From Novosphingobium resinovorum (GTDB lineage: Bacteria > Pseudomonadota > Alphaproteobacteria > Sphingomonadales > Sphingomonadaceae), in NCBI RefSeq assembly GCF_027922145.1, contig NZ_BSFC01000044.1, forward strand, positions 372,001 through 436,000: a stretch of DNA of 64,000 nt, written 5' to 3'. This document shows positions 8,773 to 17,842 of the stretch, piece after piece. The position numbers and the translations under genes are program-made. How positions within the stretch are numbered: position 1 is the first letter of the stretch; every line of letters starts with the position of its first letter. The notes beneath the pieces were generated by a model. It was not told the origin of the DNA. It searched no databases and saw only the letters and a list, made by a program, of their open reading frames with translations.

Positions 8773-9714
8773 TCAGTGTCGCAGTTCGTCGATCAGTGTC
8801 CGCATGTCGTCGGGCAGTGAGCTGGCGAAATGGACCCTTTCTTGTGAAACGGGGTGAACGAACCCGAGTTCCGCAGCGTGGAGCGCCTGGCGGGAAAAAC
8901 CGAGTCGGGAGAGAATCGGTCGAAGCGGAGAAGGAGTTCGCCCATAGACAGGGTCTCCCAATAGCGCATGACCGATTGACGCCATGTGAACACGGACCTG
9001 ATGGGTTCGTCCCGTTTCCAGCCTGCATTCGACGAGAGTGGCGCCGCGCAGCGCCTCCAGCGTGCGGAAATGGGTGACCGCGTGCTTGCCGCGCCCGTCC
9101 TCCACCAGCGCCATCTTCTTGCGATCGTGCGACGAGCGGGCGATCGCGCCGCGCACGGTTCCGGCCACCGGCACCGGCCTGCCGCCGACGACGGCATGAT
9201 AGGCGCGTTCGATCGAGTGGTCGGCGAACTGGGCGGCCAGCCCTTCGTGCGCCTTGTCGGTCTTGGCGACGACGAGCAGCCCCGAGGTGTCTTTGTCGAT
9301 GCGATGGACGATTCCGGGGCGCGCCACGCCGCCGATGCCGGACAACTGGCCCCGGCAGTGGTGGAGCAGGGCGTTCACCAGCGTTCCGTCGAGATTGCCC
9401 GCGGCCGGGTGGACGACGAGTCCGGCGGGCTTGTCCACGATGATCAGGTGCTCGTCCTCGTAGACGACGGCGAGGGGGATGTCCTGCGCCACCGCTTCGG
9501 CGGGCGCGGCCTCGGGCACGTCGATGGCAAACGGTGTTCCGGCATCCACTTTCAGAGATGCCTGCGCTACGGGCTTTCCGGCGAGCGAGACGCGGCCTTC
9601 ACCCATCAGCGCCTTGATGCGTTCGCGCGACAGGCCGCTGACTTCGGCCAGGGCCTTGTCGATCCGGCCGCCACTGGCGACTTCGCCTTCGATGATGTTT
9701 GTAAGCGCCCCCAT
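8773..9714 (-). CDS. rluD: 23S rRNA pseudouridine synthase, RluA family (RluD-like)
   Basis: A 313-residue cytoplasmic RNA-modifying enzyme. An S4 RNA-binding domain (about residues 15-65, RIDKALAEVSGLSRERIKAL) precedes the RluA catalytic domain. The catalytic Asp is D140 in HRIDKDTSG, and other conserved blocks are DKPAGLVVHPAAGN and ETGRTHQVRVHMA. In RluD this protein isomerises uridines of helix 69 of 23S rRNA. The RluA/C/D distinction rests on the S4 domain and overall size, so the symbol is probable. The reading frame is open further upstream, but the ATG at 9714 gives the standard N terminus. Its start faces the JAMM gene 18 bases away. Confidence 0.88.
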   Translation of the reverse strand: MGALTNIIEGEVASGGRIDKALAEVSGLSRERIKALMGEGRVSLAGKPVAQASLKVDAGTPFAIDVPEAAPAEAVAQDIPLAVVYEDEHLIIVDKPAGLVVHPAAGNLDGTLVNALLHHCRGQLSGIGGVARPGIVHRIDKDTSGLLVVAKTDKAHEGLAAQFADHSIERAYHAVVGGRPVPVAGTVRGAIARSSHDRKKMALVEDGRGKHAVTHFRTLEALRGATLVECRLETGRTHQVRVHMASIGHALLGDPVYGRTPSPLRPILSRLGFSRQALHAAELGFVHPVSQERVHFASSLPDDMRTLIDELRH

Positions 9715-9732
9715 TGCGCGTAGGATTTGGGG

Positions 9733-10125
9733 ATGATCGTCGAACTGACAAGTGGTGTTCTTGCAACATTGCATGAAGATGCGCGCAGGGCTGCTCCCGA
9801 AGAATGCTGCGGACTGTTGCTTGGGCGCGGTCAACGGATAGACGAAGCGCGGGCTGCGGCGAATCTGGCGGAAAATCGCCATGTTCACTTCGAGATCGAC
9901 CCCGTCGTGCTGCTGGCGGCGCACAAGGACGCGCGGGCGGGTGGGCCGGAAGTGATCGGCTACTATCACTCTCATCCTACGGGGATTTGCGTGCCTTCGG
10001 CGACCGATCGGCAACATTCCACCGGGGATTCGCGCATCTGGGCGATCATCTCGGAGAGCGAGGTTGCTTTCTGGCGCGATAACGCCAATGGATTCGAGGC
10101 CCTGCCGTTCCGCGTCGTCGAATAG
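9733..10125 (+). CDS. JAMM/MPN-domain metalloprotease (Mov34/MPN/PAD-1 family, M67)
   Basis: A 130-residue stand-alone JAB1/MPN domain. The zinc-protease signature is complete: Glu24 in APEECCGLLLG, then HSHPTGICVPSATD with His79, His81, Ser89 and Asp92 in the H-x-H-x7-S-x2-D arrangement. Bacterial members cleave isopeptide or C-terminal extensions, for example from ubiquitin-like sulfur-carrier proteins. No ThiS/MoaD/CysO-like partner is encoded nearby, so the substrate is unknown. The ATG at 9733 is used. It is the first gene of a rightward run and its stop overlaps a possible GTG start of the next gene by one base. Confidence 0.87.
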   Translation: MIVELTSGVLATLHEDARRAAPEECCGLLLGRGQRIDEARAAANLAENRHVHFEIDPVVLLAAHKDARAGGPEVIGYYHSHPTGICVPSATDRQHSTGDSRIWAIISESEVAFWRDNANGFEALPFRVVE

Positions 10126-10163
10126 TGGGCCGCGTCAGAAGTACGAAAGAGCAGTCCAAGCCC

Positions 10164-10805
10164 ATGACCACGAGTTCGATCGAACTTGCCAGCCTCCTGT
10201 GTTCGCGCCTTTGCCATGATATGCTCAGCCCGGTCGGTGCGCTGACCAATGGCCTTGAACTGCTCGCGGACGAGAAAGACCCGGAGATGCGCCAGCGCTG
10301 CTTCGAACTTCTCGACCAGAGCGCGCGGATTTCCACCGACAAGCTCAAGTTTTTCCGCCTCGCCTTCGGTGCGGCGGGCGGCTTCGGCGAGATGGTGGCG
10401 GTGAGCGAGGCCAAGGTTCTCGTCGATGCGCTGGTGGCGAACAATCCGCGCGTCACGCTGGCCTGGGCATTGCCGAGCGATTCGCTGCCAAAGGCGGCGA
10501 TCAAGACGCTGCTGAACTTCGCACTGATTGGTCTAGAGGCACTGCCGCGCGGCGGTACGCTGGAAATTGCGGCCGAGTATCGCGACAATCACAGCGAACT
10601 GGTGGTGCGTGCTGCTGGTCCGCGCATCGCCTTCGACCGTTCGGTCGGCGCAGCGCTCGAAGGCGCTCTGCCTGAAGGCGAACTTTCGAGCCGTACCGCG
10701 CCTGCGGCGATGCTGCGCCAGTTGGCCGTGGAATTGAAGGGCAAGCTTCAGTTTGCGCTGGCGGACGATGCGCTGGTGCTTGGCGCGATGCTGCCAAGGG
10801 CCTGA
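10164..10805 (+). CDS. chpT: Histidine phosphotransferase of the CckA-CtrA phosphorelay
   Basis: A 213-residue ChpT homologue. ChpT relays phosphate from the hybrid kinase CckA to the response regulators CtrA and CpdR in alphaproteobacterial cell-cycle and motility control. The dimerisation/phosphotransfer helix carries the acceptor His18 in LCSRLCHDMLSPVGALTNGL. The C-terminal half is a degenerate histidine-kinase-like ATPase fold that lacks the usual ATP-binding motifs, as expected for ChpT. The ATG at 10164 gives the usual length. A GTG at 10125, overlapping the preceding stop, would add 13 residues. Regulation through CtrA in the organism is inferred from the family only. Confidence 0.88.
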   Translation: MTTSSIELASLLCSRLCHDMLSPVGALTNGLELLADEKDPEMRQRCFELLDQSARISTDKLKFFRLAFGAAGGFGEMVAVSEAKVLVDALVANNPRVTLAWALPSDSLPKAAIKTLLNFALIGLEALPRGGTLEIAAEYRDNHSELVVRAAGPRIAFDRSVGAALEGALPEGELSSRTAPAAMLRQLAVELKGKLQFALADDALVLGAMLPRA

Positions 10806-10826
10806 CGGGAAGGAGGCGCGACGAAG

Positions 10827-11531
10827 ATGAACCGTTGGCTCGTCAATCGCACCGTCGCCTCCCCCAACTGGAACGAGCGCAAGCTGCCGATCACTATGGT
10901 CGTGCTGCACTATACCGGTATGAAGTCGGCCGAGGAGGCACTGGAGCGGATGTGCGATCCGGCCGCCGAAGTCTCTGCCCACTATATGATCGACGAGGAG
11001 GGGATGATCACCTCACTCGTTCCTGAGGACAAGCGGGCCTGGCACGCGGGCCGTTCCTACTGGCGCGGCGAGACAGACGTGAATTCGGCCAGTATCGGCA
11101 TCGAACTGGTCAATCCCGGACATGAATGGGGCTATCGTCCGTTTCCCGAACCGCAGATGGACGCGTTGCTACCGCTGCTGGCGGATATCATGGACCGGCA
11201 CGACATTCCCCGGGCCAACGTGGTCGCGCACTCCGATATCGCGCCTGCCCGCAAGCAGGACCCGGGCGAATACTTCGACTGGAACCGCCTTGGCGAACTC
11301 GGCCTTGCGCTGGAGATTCCCCAGGCGAAGATGAACCTTTTCTACGACAACCCCGGCGCCTTTTATCTGGCGCTGGAGCGGTTCGGCTACGACATCACCG
11401 ACGGGCGCGCCGCCGTCACCGCATTTCAGCGCCGCTGGCGGCCGATCTTCATGGATGGCGAGATCGATGGAGAAATCGGCGGCATCCTGTTCGAACTGCT
11501 GTTGGAACGCGATACCGGCCGTGCTAGGTGA
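10827..11531 (+). CDS. N-acetylmuramoyl-L-alanine amidase (AmpD/AmiD family)
   Basis: A 234-residue amidase_2-domain protein that cleaves the bond between N-acetylmuramic acid and the stem peptide. Zinc ligands and catalytic residues are visible as His28 (VVLHYTG), Glu93 (GIELVNPG), His135 (VVAHSDIAP) and Asp145 (KQDPG). The last 55 residues (FYLALERFGYDITDGRAAV) look like a peptidoglycan-binding domain. No signal peptide is evident, so it may recycle peptidoglycan in the cytoplasm, as AmpD does, or be exported by another route. A GGAGG ribosome site precedes the ATG. It follows chpT by 21 bases and is followed at once by the RNase P RNA gene. Confidence 0.9.
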   Translation: MNRWLVNRTVASPNWNERKLPITMVVLHYTGMKSAEEALERMCDPAAEVSAHYMIDEEGMITSLVPEDKRAWHAGRSYWRGETDVNSASIGIELVNPGHEWGYRPFPEPQMDALLPLLADIMDRHDIPRANVVAHSDIAPARKQDPGEYFDWNRLGELGLALEIPQAKMNLFYDNPGAFYLALERFGYDITDGRAAVTAFQRRWRPIFMDGEIDGEIGGILFELLLERDTGRAR

Positions 11532-11538
11532 CCGCCCG

Positions 11539-11999
<461 letters not shown>

Positions 12000-12026
12000 C
12001 GTTCAGGGCCTTGAAATTCCGGCTAT

Positions 12027-12815
12027 TCAGGCAGCTTCGCTGCAGCCGGCGGCATTGTCGCTCGCGGTCAGGAACCAGCGGTCGGTTCCTTGCAGGCCGA
12101 GGGCAGTCAGCGTGCCGTGAAGGAATGCGCCGGTGTCGATGCCGATGCGATTGCCGCGCTCGTCCGGTTCCGGCGTGATCGTATGCCCATGCACCACGAA
12201 GCCCCCGAAATCGCCGCGATGGCTCAGGAAAGGCTCGCGAATCCAGCGGCAGTCGCGGCCGAGCTGGTGTTCGAGCGGTGTGTCGGGGCGGACACCTGCA
12301 TGGACGAACACGTAGTCGCCTACGCGGTGCATCTTCTTGAAGCTGTCGAGGAAGTCGAAGTCGTCCTGCGGAATCGCCTTGTTCATCAGGCGCTGCATCT
12401 CTTCGGCATCGGCTGCGAGCAGTGTGTCCTTGTCGATACCGTAGGACAGGATCGTCTCCAGCCCGCCGAACTTGAGGAAACCGCGCATGGCATCGGCATC
12501 CTTGCTGGCAACCAGCAGCATTTCCTCGTGATTGCCTTGGATGAACTCGACCTCGCGCTCCTGGCCCCACTGGCGTGCGCGCGCCACGACCCCAGCACTG
12601 TCGTCGCCCCGGTCGATGAGATCGCCCAGCAACACGACGGTCGTGTGGGCACGTCCCCGTGCTGCATCGTCCCGCTCGATGGTGTGGATGAGATCTTCGA
12701 AGAGATCCGCACGGCCGTGGATGTCGCCCACGGCATAGACCCGTTCACCTGAGGGGATCGAAGGGGCTCGCCGTTGGTCGGCCCGGCCCATGAGCTTTCG
12801 TATCGTGTTCAGCAT
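12027..12815 (-). CDS. Metallophosphoesterase (PPP-like serine/threonine phosphatase or Ap4A hydrolase fold)
   Basis: A 262-residue calcineurin-like phosphoesterase. The two-metal signature is complete: GDIHG (residues 30-34), GDLIDRG (64-70), GNHE (94-97) and the C-terminal HGHT. In this subfamily proteins act on phosphoproteins or on dinucleoside polyphosphates, and the sequence does not decide which. There is no signal peptide, so the protein is likely cytoplasmic. The gene is monocistronic and converges on rnpB. Confidence 0.87.
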   Translation of the reverse strand: MLNTIRKLMGRADQRRAPSIPSGERVYAVGDIHGRADLFEDLIHTIERDDAARGRAHTTVVLLGDLIDRGDDSAGVVARARQWGQEREVEFIQGNHEEMLLVASKDADAMRGFLKFGGLETILSYGIDKDTLLAADAEEMQRLMNKAIPQDDFDFLDSFKKMHRVGDYVFVHAGVRPDTPLEHQLGRDCRWIREPFLSHRGDFGGFVVHGHTITPEPDERGNRIGIDTGAFLHGTLTALGLQGTDRWFLTASDNAAGCSEAA

Positions 12816-13060
12816 TTATTGCACTGCGGTATAAACCGCACCCTTCAACTGCACAACCCGTAGGAACCACCAGAGGTTGCAGTGACAAAAAATCCACACA
12901 TCATTTCCTGAATGTTTCTGAATTGAAATTTTTCTTGTACCTCGTCTAGCTGCAGTGCAGCAATATTGTGCCGCTGCAATCGAAGTCCGGAACGAGGCTC
13001 CATGCAGCGGACGCAGGTGGGACGAAGCATCAAAGACAATAAATTTGTGAGGGAAACACC

Positions 13061-13825
13061 ATGCTCTTGTCCGTCCGCGGCGTCGTCGCCGCCTCTCTCC
13101 TTGCGGGCACTGCGCTTTCCGCAACTTCGGCATTTGCGCAGGACGCCGAGGCGCCCAAGGAAATCACGATCACCGGCAGCGCGGCCCTGACCAGCGACTA
13201 CCGCTTCCGCGGCGTCTCGCAGTCGGGCGGCGACATTGCGATCCAGGGCGGCATTACCGTGTCGCACGCCAGCGGCTTCTACATCGCAACCTGGGGCTCT
13301 TCGATCGACCTCGGCTCCACCTACGGCAGCACTGAACTCGACATCTTCGGCGGCTGGACCGGCGAAGTAACGCCCGGTCTTACGCTCGATGCGGGTCTGC
13401 TCTACTATGCCTACCCGAACGGCCACGTCGGTAGCGCGGAGTTTTTCGAGCCTTACGCATCGGTATCCGGCCAAGTCGGCCCGGCCAAGGTGAAGGTCGG
13501 CGCCAACTACGCCTGGAAGCAGACGGCACTGCCGAACTTCGCGGGCACGGCCAAGCATGACAACCTCTACGTCTACTCCAACGTCGATATCGGCATTCCG
13601 AACACGCCGCTGACGGTTTCGGGCCATGTCGGTTACACCGACGGCGCGCTGGCTCCGTGCTACTACTGCAACGCCGACAAGACCGGCATCGACTGGTCGA
13701 TCGGCGCTTCGGCCACAGTCTACGGCCCGCTTTCGGTGAGCCTGTCCTACGTTGGCGTCAGCGGTCCGAGCATCGACAGCTACACCGACGACACCGTCGT
13801 CGCGACGCTGACCGCAGCGTTCTGA
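13061..13825 (+). CDS. TorF family putative outer-membrane porin
   Basis: A 254-residue outer-membrane barrel of the TIGR02001 (gcw_chp/TorF) family, common in sphingomonads and other proteobacteria. A signal peptide ends at AFA-QDAE (about residue 27). The mature protein begins with the family signature TGSAALTSDYRFRGVSQS, continues as alternating beta strands (GGITVSHASGFYIATWGS, LDIFGGWTGEV) and ends with a terminal Phe (TLTAAF). The transported solute is not known. The ribosome site GAGGGA lies 8 bases before the ATG. The 245-base upstream region is AT-rich and probably holds the promoter, and a terminator follows the gene. Confidence 0.88.
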   Translation: MLLSVRGVVAASLLAGTALSATSAFAQDAEAPKEITITGSAALTSDYRFRGVSQSGGDIAIQGGITVSHASGFYIATWGSSIDLGSTYGSTELDIFGGWTGEVTPGLTLDAGLLYYAYPNGHVGSAEFFEPYASVSGQVGPAKVKVGANYAWKQTALPNFAGTAKHDNLYVYSNVDIGIPNTPLTVSGHVGYTDGALAPCYYCNADKTGIDWSIGASATVYGPLSVSLSYVGVSGPSIDSYTDDTVVATLTAAF

Positions 13826-13848
13826 TCGTCAACGCATAGCAGGAGGGG

Positions 13849-13878
13849 GCCCGTCCGGAACGATTCGGGCGGGCTTTC
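13849..13878 (+). terminator. Terminator after the TorF porin gene
   Basis: GCCCGTCCG (13849-13857) pairs with CGGGCGGGC (13866-13874) with one G-T pair, followed by TTTCTC. It lies between two convergent genes. Confidence 0.75.
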
Positions 13879-14634
13879 TCATTTCAGGTAGAAGTCGATC
13901 GTCGTGACGACGCGCACCTTTTTGTAAGGCGTGTCGGACTGCCCCCAGCCACCACCCGAATCGCCGTCCCGCGCCTCGATCGAGAAGTAGCCTTGAGCCG
14001 CGTTCTTGATCGCGCCCACTTCGGCGCCGCTGTCCTTGGCGAACTGTTCGGCGGCCGAGCGCGCATCCCGGGTCGCGGCGGCGACCATCTCCGGCTTGAT
14101 GCCGTTGAGCCGGGTGAAGGTATACGCCATGCCCGAACCTTCCTCGAGCATCACGCCGCGCCGTACGAGGTCGAACTGGCGGCGCACGGCATTCTGCGCG
14201 CGCTTTATGTCGGTGGTGCGCAAGCTCACACGCTGGCGCACGGTGAAACTGACGACGCCATTGTCCTTGGTCTGGTTGACGTTGACGCCGGTGGGCTGGA
14301 GCGCGTCGGCCGGGAAGCCGAGTTCCCGGAAGAATGCGCCGATCTGCACGGTGTCGCGGTCCACGCTCGCCTGCGCGGTGGCAAGATCGGGTGCGGTCGC
14401 GGAATAGCTGATGGTCCAGGTGGCGAGATCGGCGGTGACGTCACGTTCGGCGAGGCCCTTGACCGTGACCGCACGGTCCGCGCGCTGCGCCCGTTTGATG
14501 CCGTCACCCAATGCGAAGCCGCCGATGATGATGCCCACCGCCAGGATCGTCGCGCTCGCCAGCCATCGACCGGTTATACCTCCGAGGCGGGCAATGCCCT
14601 TGTGCTGATTTTCGACGGAACTATCTTCGCTCAT
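13879..14634 (-). CDS. SIMPL domain (DUF541) membrane-anchored protein
   Basis: A 251-residue protein. An N-terminal hydrophobic segment at about residues 24-45 anchors it in the inner membrane, and the rest is a periplasmic SIMPL/DUF541 domain (VTVKGLAERDVTADLATWTISYS through the C-terminal VRVVTTIDFYLK). Family members (YggE, BP26, SIMPL) form oligomeric rings and are linked to oxidative stress or immune interaction, but the biochemical role is not settled. The ATG at 14634 follows a GGGAGAG ribosome site. A longer frame to 14700 has no such site. Confidence 0.82.
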   Translation of the reverse strand: MSEDSSVENQHKGIARLGGITGRWLASATILAVGIIIGGFALGDGIKRAQRADRAVTVKGLAERDVTADLATWTISYSATAPDLATAQASVDRDTVQIGAFFRELGFPADALQPTGVNVNQTKDNGVVSFTVRQRVSLRTTDIKRAQNAVRRQFDLVRRGVMLEEGSGMAYTFTRLNGIKPEMVAAATRDARSAAEQFAKDSGAEVGAIKNAAQGYFSIEARDGDSGGGWGQSDTPYKKVRVVTTIDFYLK

Positions 14635-14729
14635 CGCACTCTCCCTGATCGCCGCCGCGTCATGCAGGTCGGCGACTGTATGTGCGATGAATTGCTCCAT
14701 AACGTCGATGAAATGAAGAAGGCCCTTCC

Positions 14730-15161
14730 ATGACCCGTTATCTCCACACCATGATCCGCGTGACCGATCCGGAAGAGACCATCCGTTTCTTCGAACTCGT
14801 CGGGCTCAAGGAAACGCGCCGGTTCTCCAGCGAACAAGGCCGTTTCACGCTGATCTATCTTGCCGCGCCGGGGCAGGAAGAGGCAGAGGTCGAACTGACC
14901 TACAACTGGCCTGCAGAGGATGGATCGGCTGAGGCTTACCCCGGCGGTCGCAATTTCGGTCACCTCGCGTTTCAGGTGTCCGATATCTACGAGACCTGCC
15001 AGCGGTTGCAGGACGGCGGCGTGACCATCAACCGCCCGCCGCGCGACGGGCACATGGCTTTCGTGCGCACCCCGGACGGCATTTCGATCGAACTGTTGCA
15101 GGATGGTCATCTCGAACCCGCCGAGCCCTGGGCGAGCATGCCTAACGTGGGGGCGTGGTAA
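14730..15161 (+). CDS. gloA: Lactoylglutathione lyase (glyoxalase I)
   Basis: A 143-residue VOC protein that converts the methylglyoxal-glutathione hemithioacetal into S-lactoylglutathione in the cytoplasm. It aligns by eye with E. coli GloA, and the four metal ligands are in place: His6 (YLHTMIRV), the Glu in EVELTYNW, the His in FGHLAFQV and the Glu in SIELLQ. Its single-domain size matches the family. Another VOC enzyme with similar specificity cannot be excluded. The ATG lies 8 bases after an AAGAAGG ribosome site. A 137-base gap separates it from the glycosyltransferase downstream. Confidence 0.82.
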   Translation: MTRYLHTMIRVTDPEETIRFFELVGLKETRRFSSEQGRFTLIYLAAPGQEEAEVELTYNWPAEDGSAEAYPGGRNFGHLAFQVSDIYETCQRLQDGGVTINRPPRDGHMAFVRTPDGISIELLQDGHLEPAEPWASMPNVGAW

Positions 15162-15298
15162 ACGGCTTCAAGGTTCTGTTAACTTTGTGAAACGTCGCGC
15201 CTTCGCATTTGCGAAGAAGGCATCCCTACTCATAAGCTGCATCCAGAGGTCGACCGCAGGGGACAGGTCGACTTCTGGCTTTTCAGCCGGGGGAAAGT

Positions 15299-16714
15299 GT
15301 GCGGGGATCGCAGGCATTCATTGATGTCGTCGGCTATGTGCAGGCGTTCGAGCAGGAACTGCTGCTATTCGTGGCGTTTTGGCTTGTCGTCGGTGCGCTG
15401 GATGAATTTGCGATCGACCTGCTCTGGATCGGCTTGCGGCTGACCGGCCGCTTACGAGATTCGCACATCGCCAAGGCAGAGATGGTTGTGCCACTCTCCG
15501 GTCGTGCCGCCATCATGATCGCCGCATGGCGAGAGGCGGAAGTGATCGGCCACACGATCCGTCATGCGCTGGCCAGTTGGCGACAGCAGGAATTTACGCT
15601 TTACATAGGTTGCTACTGCAACGACCCTGACACGATTGCCGCGGTAATCGACGCTGCCTGCGGTGATCCTCGCGTCCGGGTGGTGGTAGGTGACCGACCG
15701 GGTCCGACGACCAAAGCAGACTGCCTTAACCGGATTTACGCTGCCCTTTGCGCCGATGAGCATCGCTACGGATGGCGTTATCGGTCCGTCGTCCTGCATG
15801 ACGCCGAGGACATGGTACATCCGGCGGAACTCGCTGTCATCGACCGGACGTTGTGCTATGCGGATTTCGTGCAACTGCCTGTTCGACCCGAACTGCAGCC
15901 AGCCTCCCCATGGGTGGCGGCACACTATGCGGATGAGTTCGCCGAGTCGCATGGCAAAGTCATGATCGTGCGCGATGCGCTGGGTGCGGCGATGCCAGCT
16001 GCGGGCGTAGGATGTGGCTTTTCGCGGGAGATGATCGGCCGCATCGCCCGGCGCCGGGGACGAGATGGCGGTCCTTTCGCAGCCGAATGTCTCACTGAAG
16101 ACTACGAGCTTGGGCTTCTGGTGCGCCGGGAGGGTGGAACTTCGCGCTTTTTACGGGTCCGGGACGAAACCGGCAAACTCGTTGCCACGCGCGCTTACTT
16201 TCCAGCTCAGCTTTCCGATTCGGTCCGGCAGAAATCGCGCTGGATTCACGGGATTTCGTTTCAAGGGTGGGATCGGCTGGGCTGGGGGCGGGGACTTGTC
16301 GACCAGTGGATGACCGCACGGGACCGGCGGGGTCCGCTTACCGCGTTGGTGCTTGCCTGCAGTTACATACTGTTGTTGATCGACGCCGCATTGCACCTGC
16401 TCGAATGGCAAGGGTTCGTCGAAGGCGAGCAGGTGCCGCCGTTGCTGCAATGGTTACTGGCGATCTGCATGGCAAGCTTCATGTGGCGGATCGGTTTTCG
16501 CTGCTATTTCACCACTCGTGAGTACGGGTTGGTCGAGGGGCTTGGCGCAATTCCCCGCATCGTCGTAGCCAACGCAATCGCGATTCTGGCCGGACGGCGT
16601 GCTCTCATCAGTTACGTGCTGACCTTGAGGGGAGGTGCGGTGCGCTGGGACAAGACCGAACATGTGGGGCACCCGACGCTGCTGGATTCTCATGCGCGAG
16701 CAGTCGCACTGTGA
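15299..16714 (+). CDS. NfrB-like membrane glycosyltransferase (GT2), short form
   Basis: A 471-residue inner-membrane GT2 enzyme resembling the N-terminal part of NfrB, the c-di-GMP-responsive glycosyltransferase of the phage N4 receptor system. A membrane segment near residues 20-50 is followed by the catalytic domain with DAEDMVHP (D-x-D equivalent, residues 168-175), TEDYELGL and the acceptor-site motif QKSRWIHGISFQGWDRLGW. Two or three further membrane segments follow, and the C-terminal block WDKTEHVGHP is typical of NfrB. The MshEN c-di-GMP-binding domain at the C terminus of E. coli NfrB is absent. The start is a GTG after GGGGGAAA. Its stop overlaps the next gene by four bases (GTGA), so the two are translationally coupled. 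Confidence 0.8.
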   Translation: MRGSQAFIDVVGYVQAFEQELLLFVAFWLVVGALDEFAIDLLWIGLRLTGRLRDSHIAKAEMVVPLSGRAAIMIAAWREAEVIGHTIRHALASWRQQEFTLYIGCYCNDPDTIAAVIDAACGDPRVRVVVGDRPGPTTKADCLNRIYAALCADEHRYGWRYRSVVLHDAEDMVHPAELAVIDRTLCYADFVQLPVRPELQPASPWVAAHYADEFAESHGKVMIVRDALGAAMPAAGVGCGFSREMIGRIARRRGRDGGPFAAECLTEDYELGLLVRREGGTSRFLRVRDETGKLVATRAYFPAQLSDSVRQKSRWIHGISFQGWDRLGWGRGLVDQWMTARDRRGPLTALVLACSYILLLIDAALHLLEWQGFVEGEQVPPLLQWLLAICMASFMWRIGFRCYFTTREYGLVEGLGAIPRIVVANAIAILAGRRALISYVLTLRGGAVRWDKTEHVGHPTLLDSHARAVAL

Positions 16715-17796
16715 GCGGAGGCACCATTTCTCGCGGGCATCCGTTGCTGGCGTTGCTGGCCCTGCTCGGCGGTTGGGTCGGAGGACGGGCAGCCACTTGG
16801 GAGCCGGCGGTATCGAACGCAGCACCCGCGGCCTTGGCAGCGACGCAGGGGGGCGCCGTGTTCCAGTCTTTGCCCGGTTACGCGGATTTCGAGCCCCAGG
16901 CCCCTCAGGCGGCGCCTTATGCTGCACCGAACGTGCCGCTCGTTCGCTACGCCGTGACCTATCCGGCGGCGGTCGGGCTCGCCCCTTCATCCGGTGCCGA
17001 CGAGGCATCGGATTTTCCGCATTTGCGCAAGGATTTCGCTGCCTTGCAGCCTCTTCCGCGCTTTTATGCACCCGAGGGGTCGGGGGGCGTCGCTACATCC
17101 CCAGCGGCGGATTTACCCATGGCACCCCAGCGGCCACGCCGTTGGTCGATGGATGCGTGGACACTGATGCGGCGTGACAGCGGCATTGCTCCGGCGTCCG
17201 TCGGGGCACTGCCGGGAACTTACGGCGCAAGTCAGGCAGGCGGAATCCTGCGGTACCGCCTCGCATTGGCAAGCCCTCATCGTCCGACGGCCTACTTGCG
17301 CAGCACTTCGACGACCGGGCGGATTCGCGAGACCATGGCGGCGGTGGGGCTTTCGGCCCGGCCTTTCGCGGCCTTTCCGGTCATCGCGGCGCTGGAGGGG
17401 CGCATGACCGACCAGATGGGGCAGCGCAGGGTGCAGGGCGCCGCCATGGCCATCACCGAACTGCCGCCATTCCCCCTGCCGGCAGGCTTTCGGGCAGAGG
17501 CTTACGGGCAAGCTGGCTATGTCGCCGGTCGCTACGCGACGCCGTTCGCGGACGGACAATTCCGCGCCGACCGTGGCCTACTGACCTTGGGCGCGGCGGA
17601 CATGCGGATCGGCGGAGGGCTCTGGGGTGGGGCGCAGAAGGGTGCGGCACGACTCGATGCGGGGCCAACGACCGCGATTACCATGCCGATTGGGCGCGGC
17701 ATCAACGGCCGGGTCGCGGTGGACTGGCGCTTCCGACTTGCGGGTGACGCCGTGCCCGGCTCCGGCCCCGCCCTCACGCTATCCGCAGGATTCTGA
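16711..17796 (+). CDS. NfrA C-terminal-domain-like outer-membrane/periplasmic protein
   Basis: A 361-residue exported protein. An N-terminal hydrophobic signal (about residues 9-28) and a Pro/Ala-rich linker (about 30-140) precede a C-terminal half that matches the phage N4 adsorption protein A C-terminal domain: RPTAYLRSTSTTGRIR, FPVIAALEGRM, FRAEAYGQAGYVAGRYATPF, GGGLWGGAQKGAARLDAG and DWRFRLAGDAVPGSGPALTL. The tetratricopeptide half of full NfrA is missing, so this is a reduced version. It starts at a GTG overlapping the stop of the NfrB-like gene. Together they probably make and export a surface polysaccharide. Confidence 0.75.
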   Translation: MSGGTISRGHPLLALLALLGGWVGGRAATWEPAVSNAAPAALAATQGGAVFQSLPGYADFEPQAPQAAPYAAPNVPLVRYAVTYPAAVGLAPSSGADEASDFPHLRKDFAALQPLPRFYAPEGSGGVATSPAADLPMAPQRPRRWSMDAWTLMRRDSGIAPASVGALPGTYGASQAGGILRYRLALASPHRPTAYLRSTSTTGRIRETMAAVGLSARPFAAFPVIAALEGRMTDQMGQRRVQGAAMAITELPPFPLPAGFRAEAYGQAGYVAGRYATPFADGQFRADRGLLTLGAADMRIGGGLWGGAQKGAARLDAGPTTAITMPIGRGINGRVAVDWRFRLAGDAVPGSGPALTLSAGF

Positions 17797-17842
17797 AACG
17801 CGCCTTTTCCGCGACGCCATGCTGCGGTAGCGAGTGGGGGCA

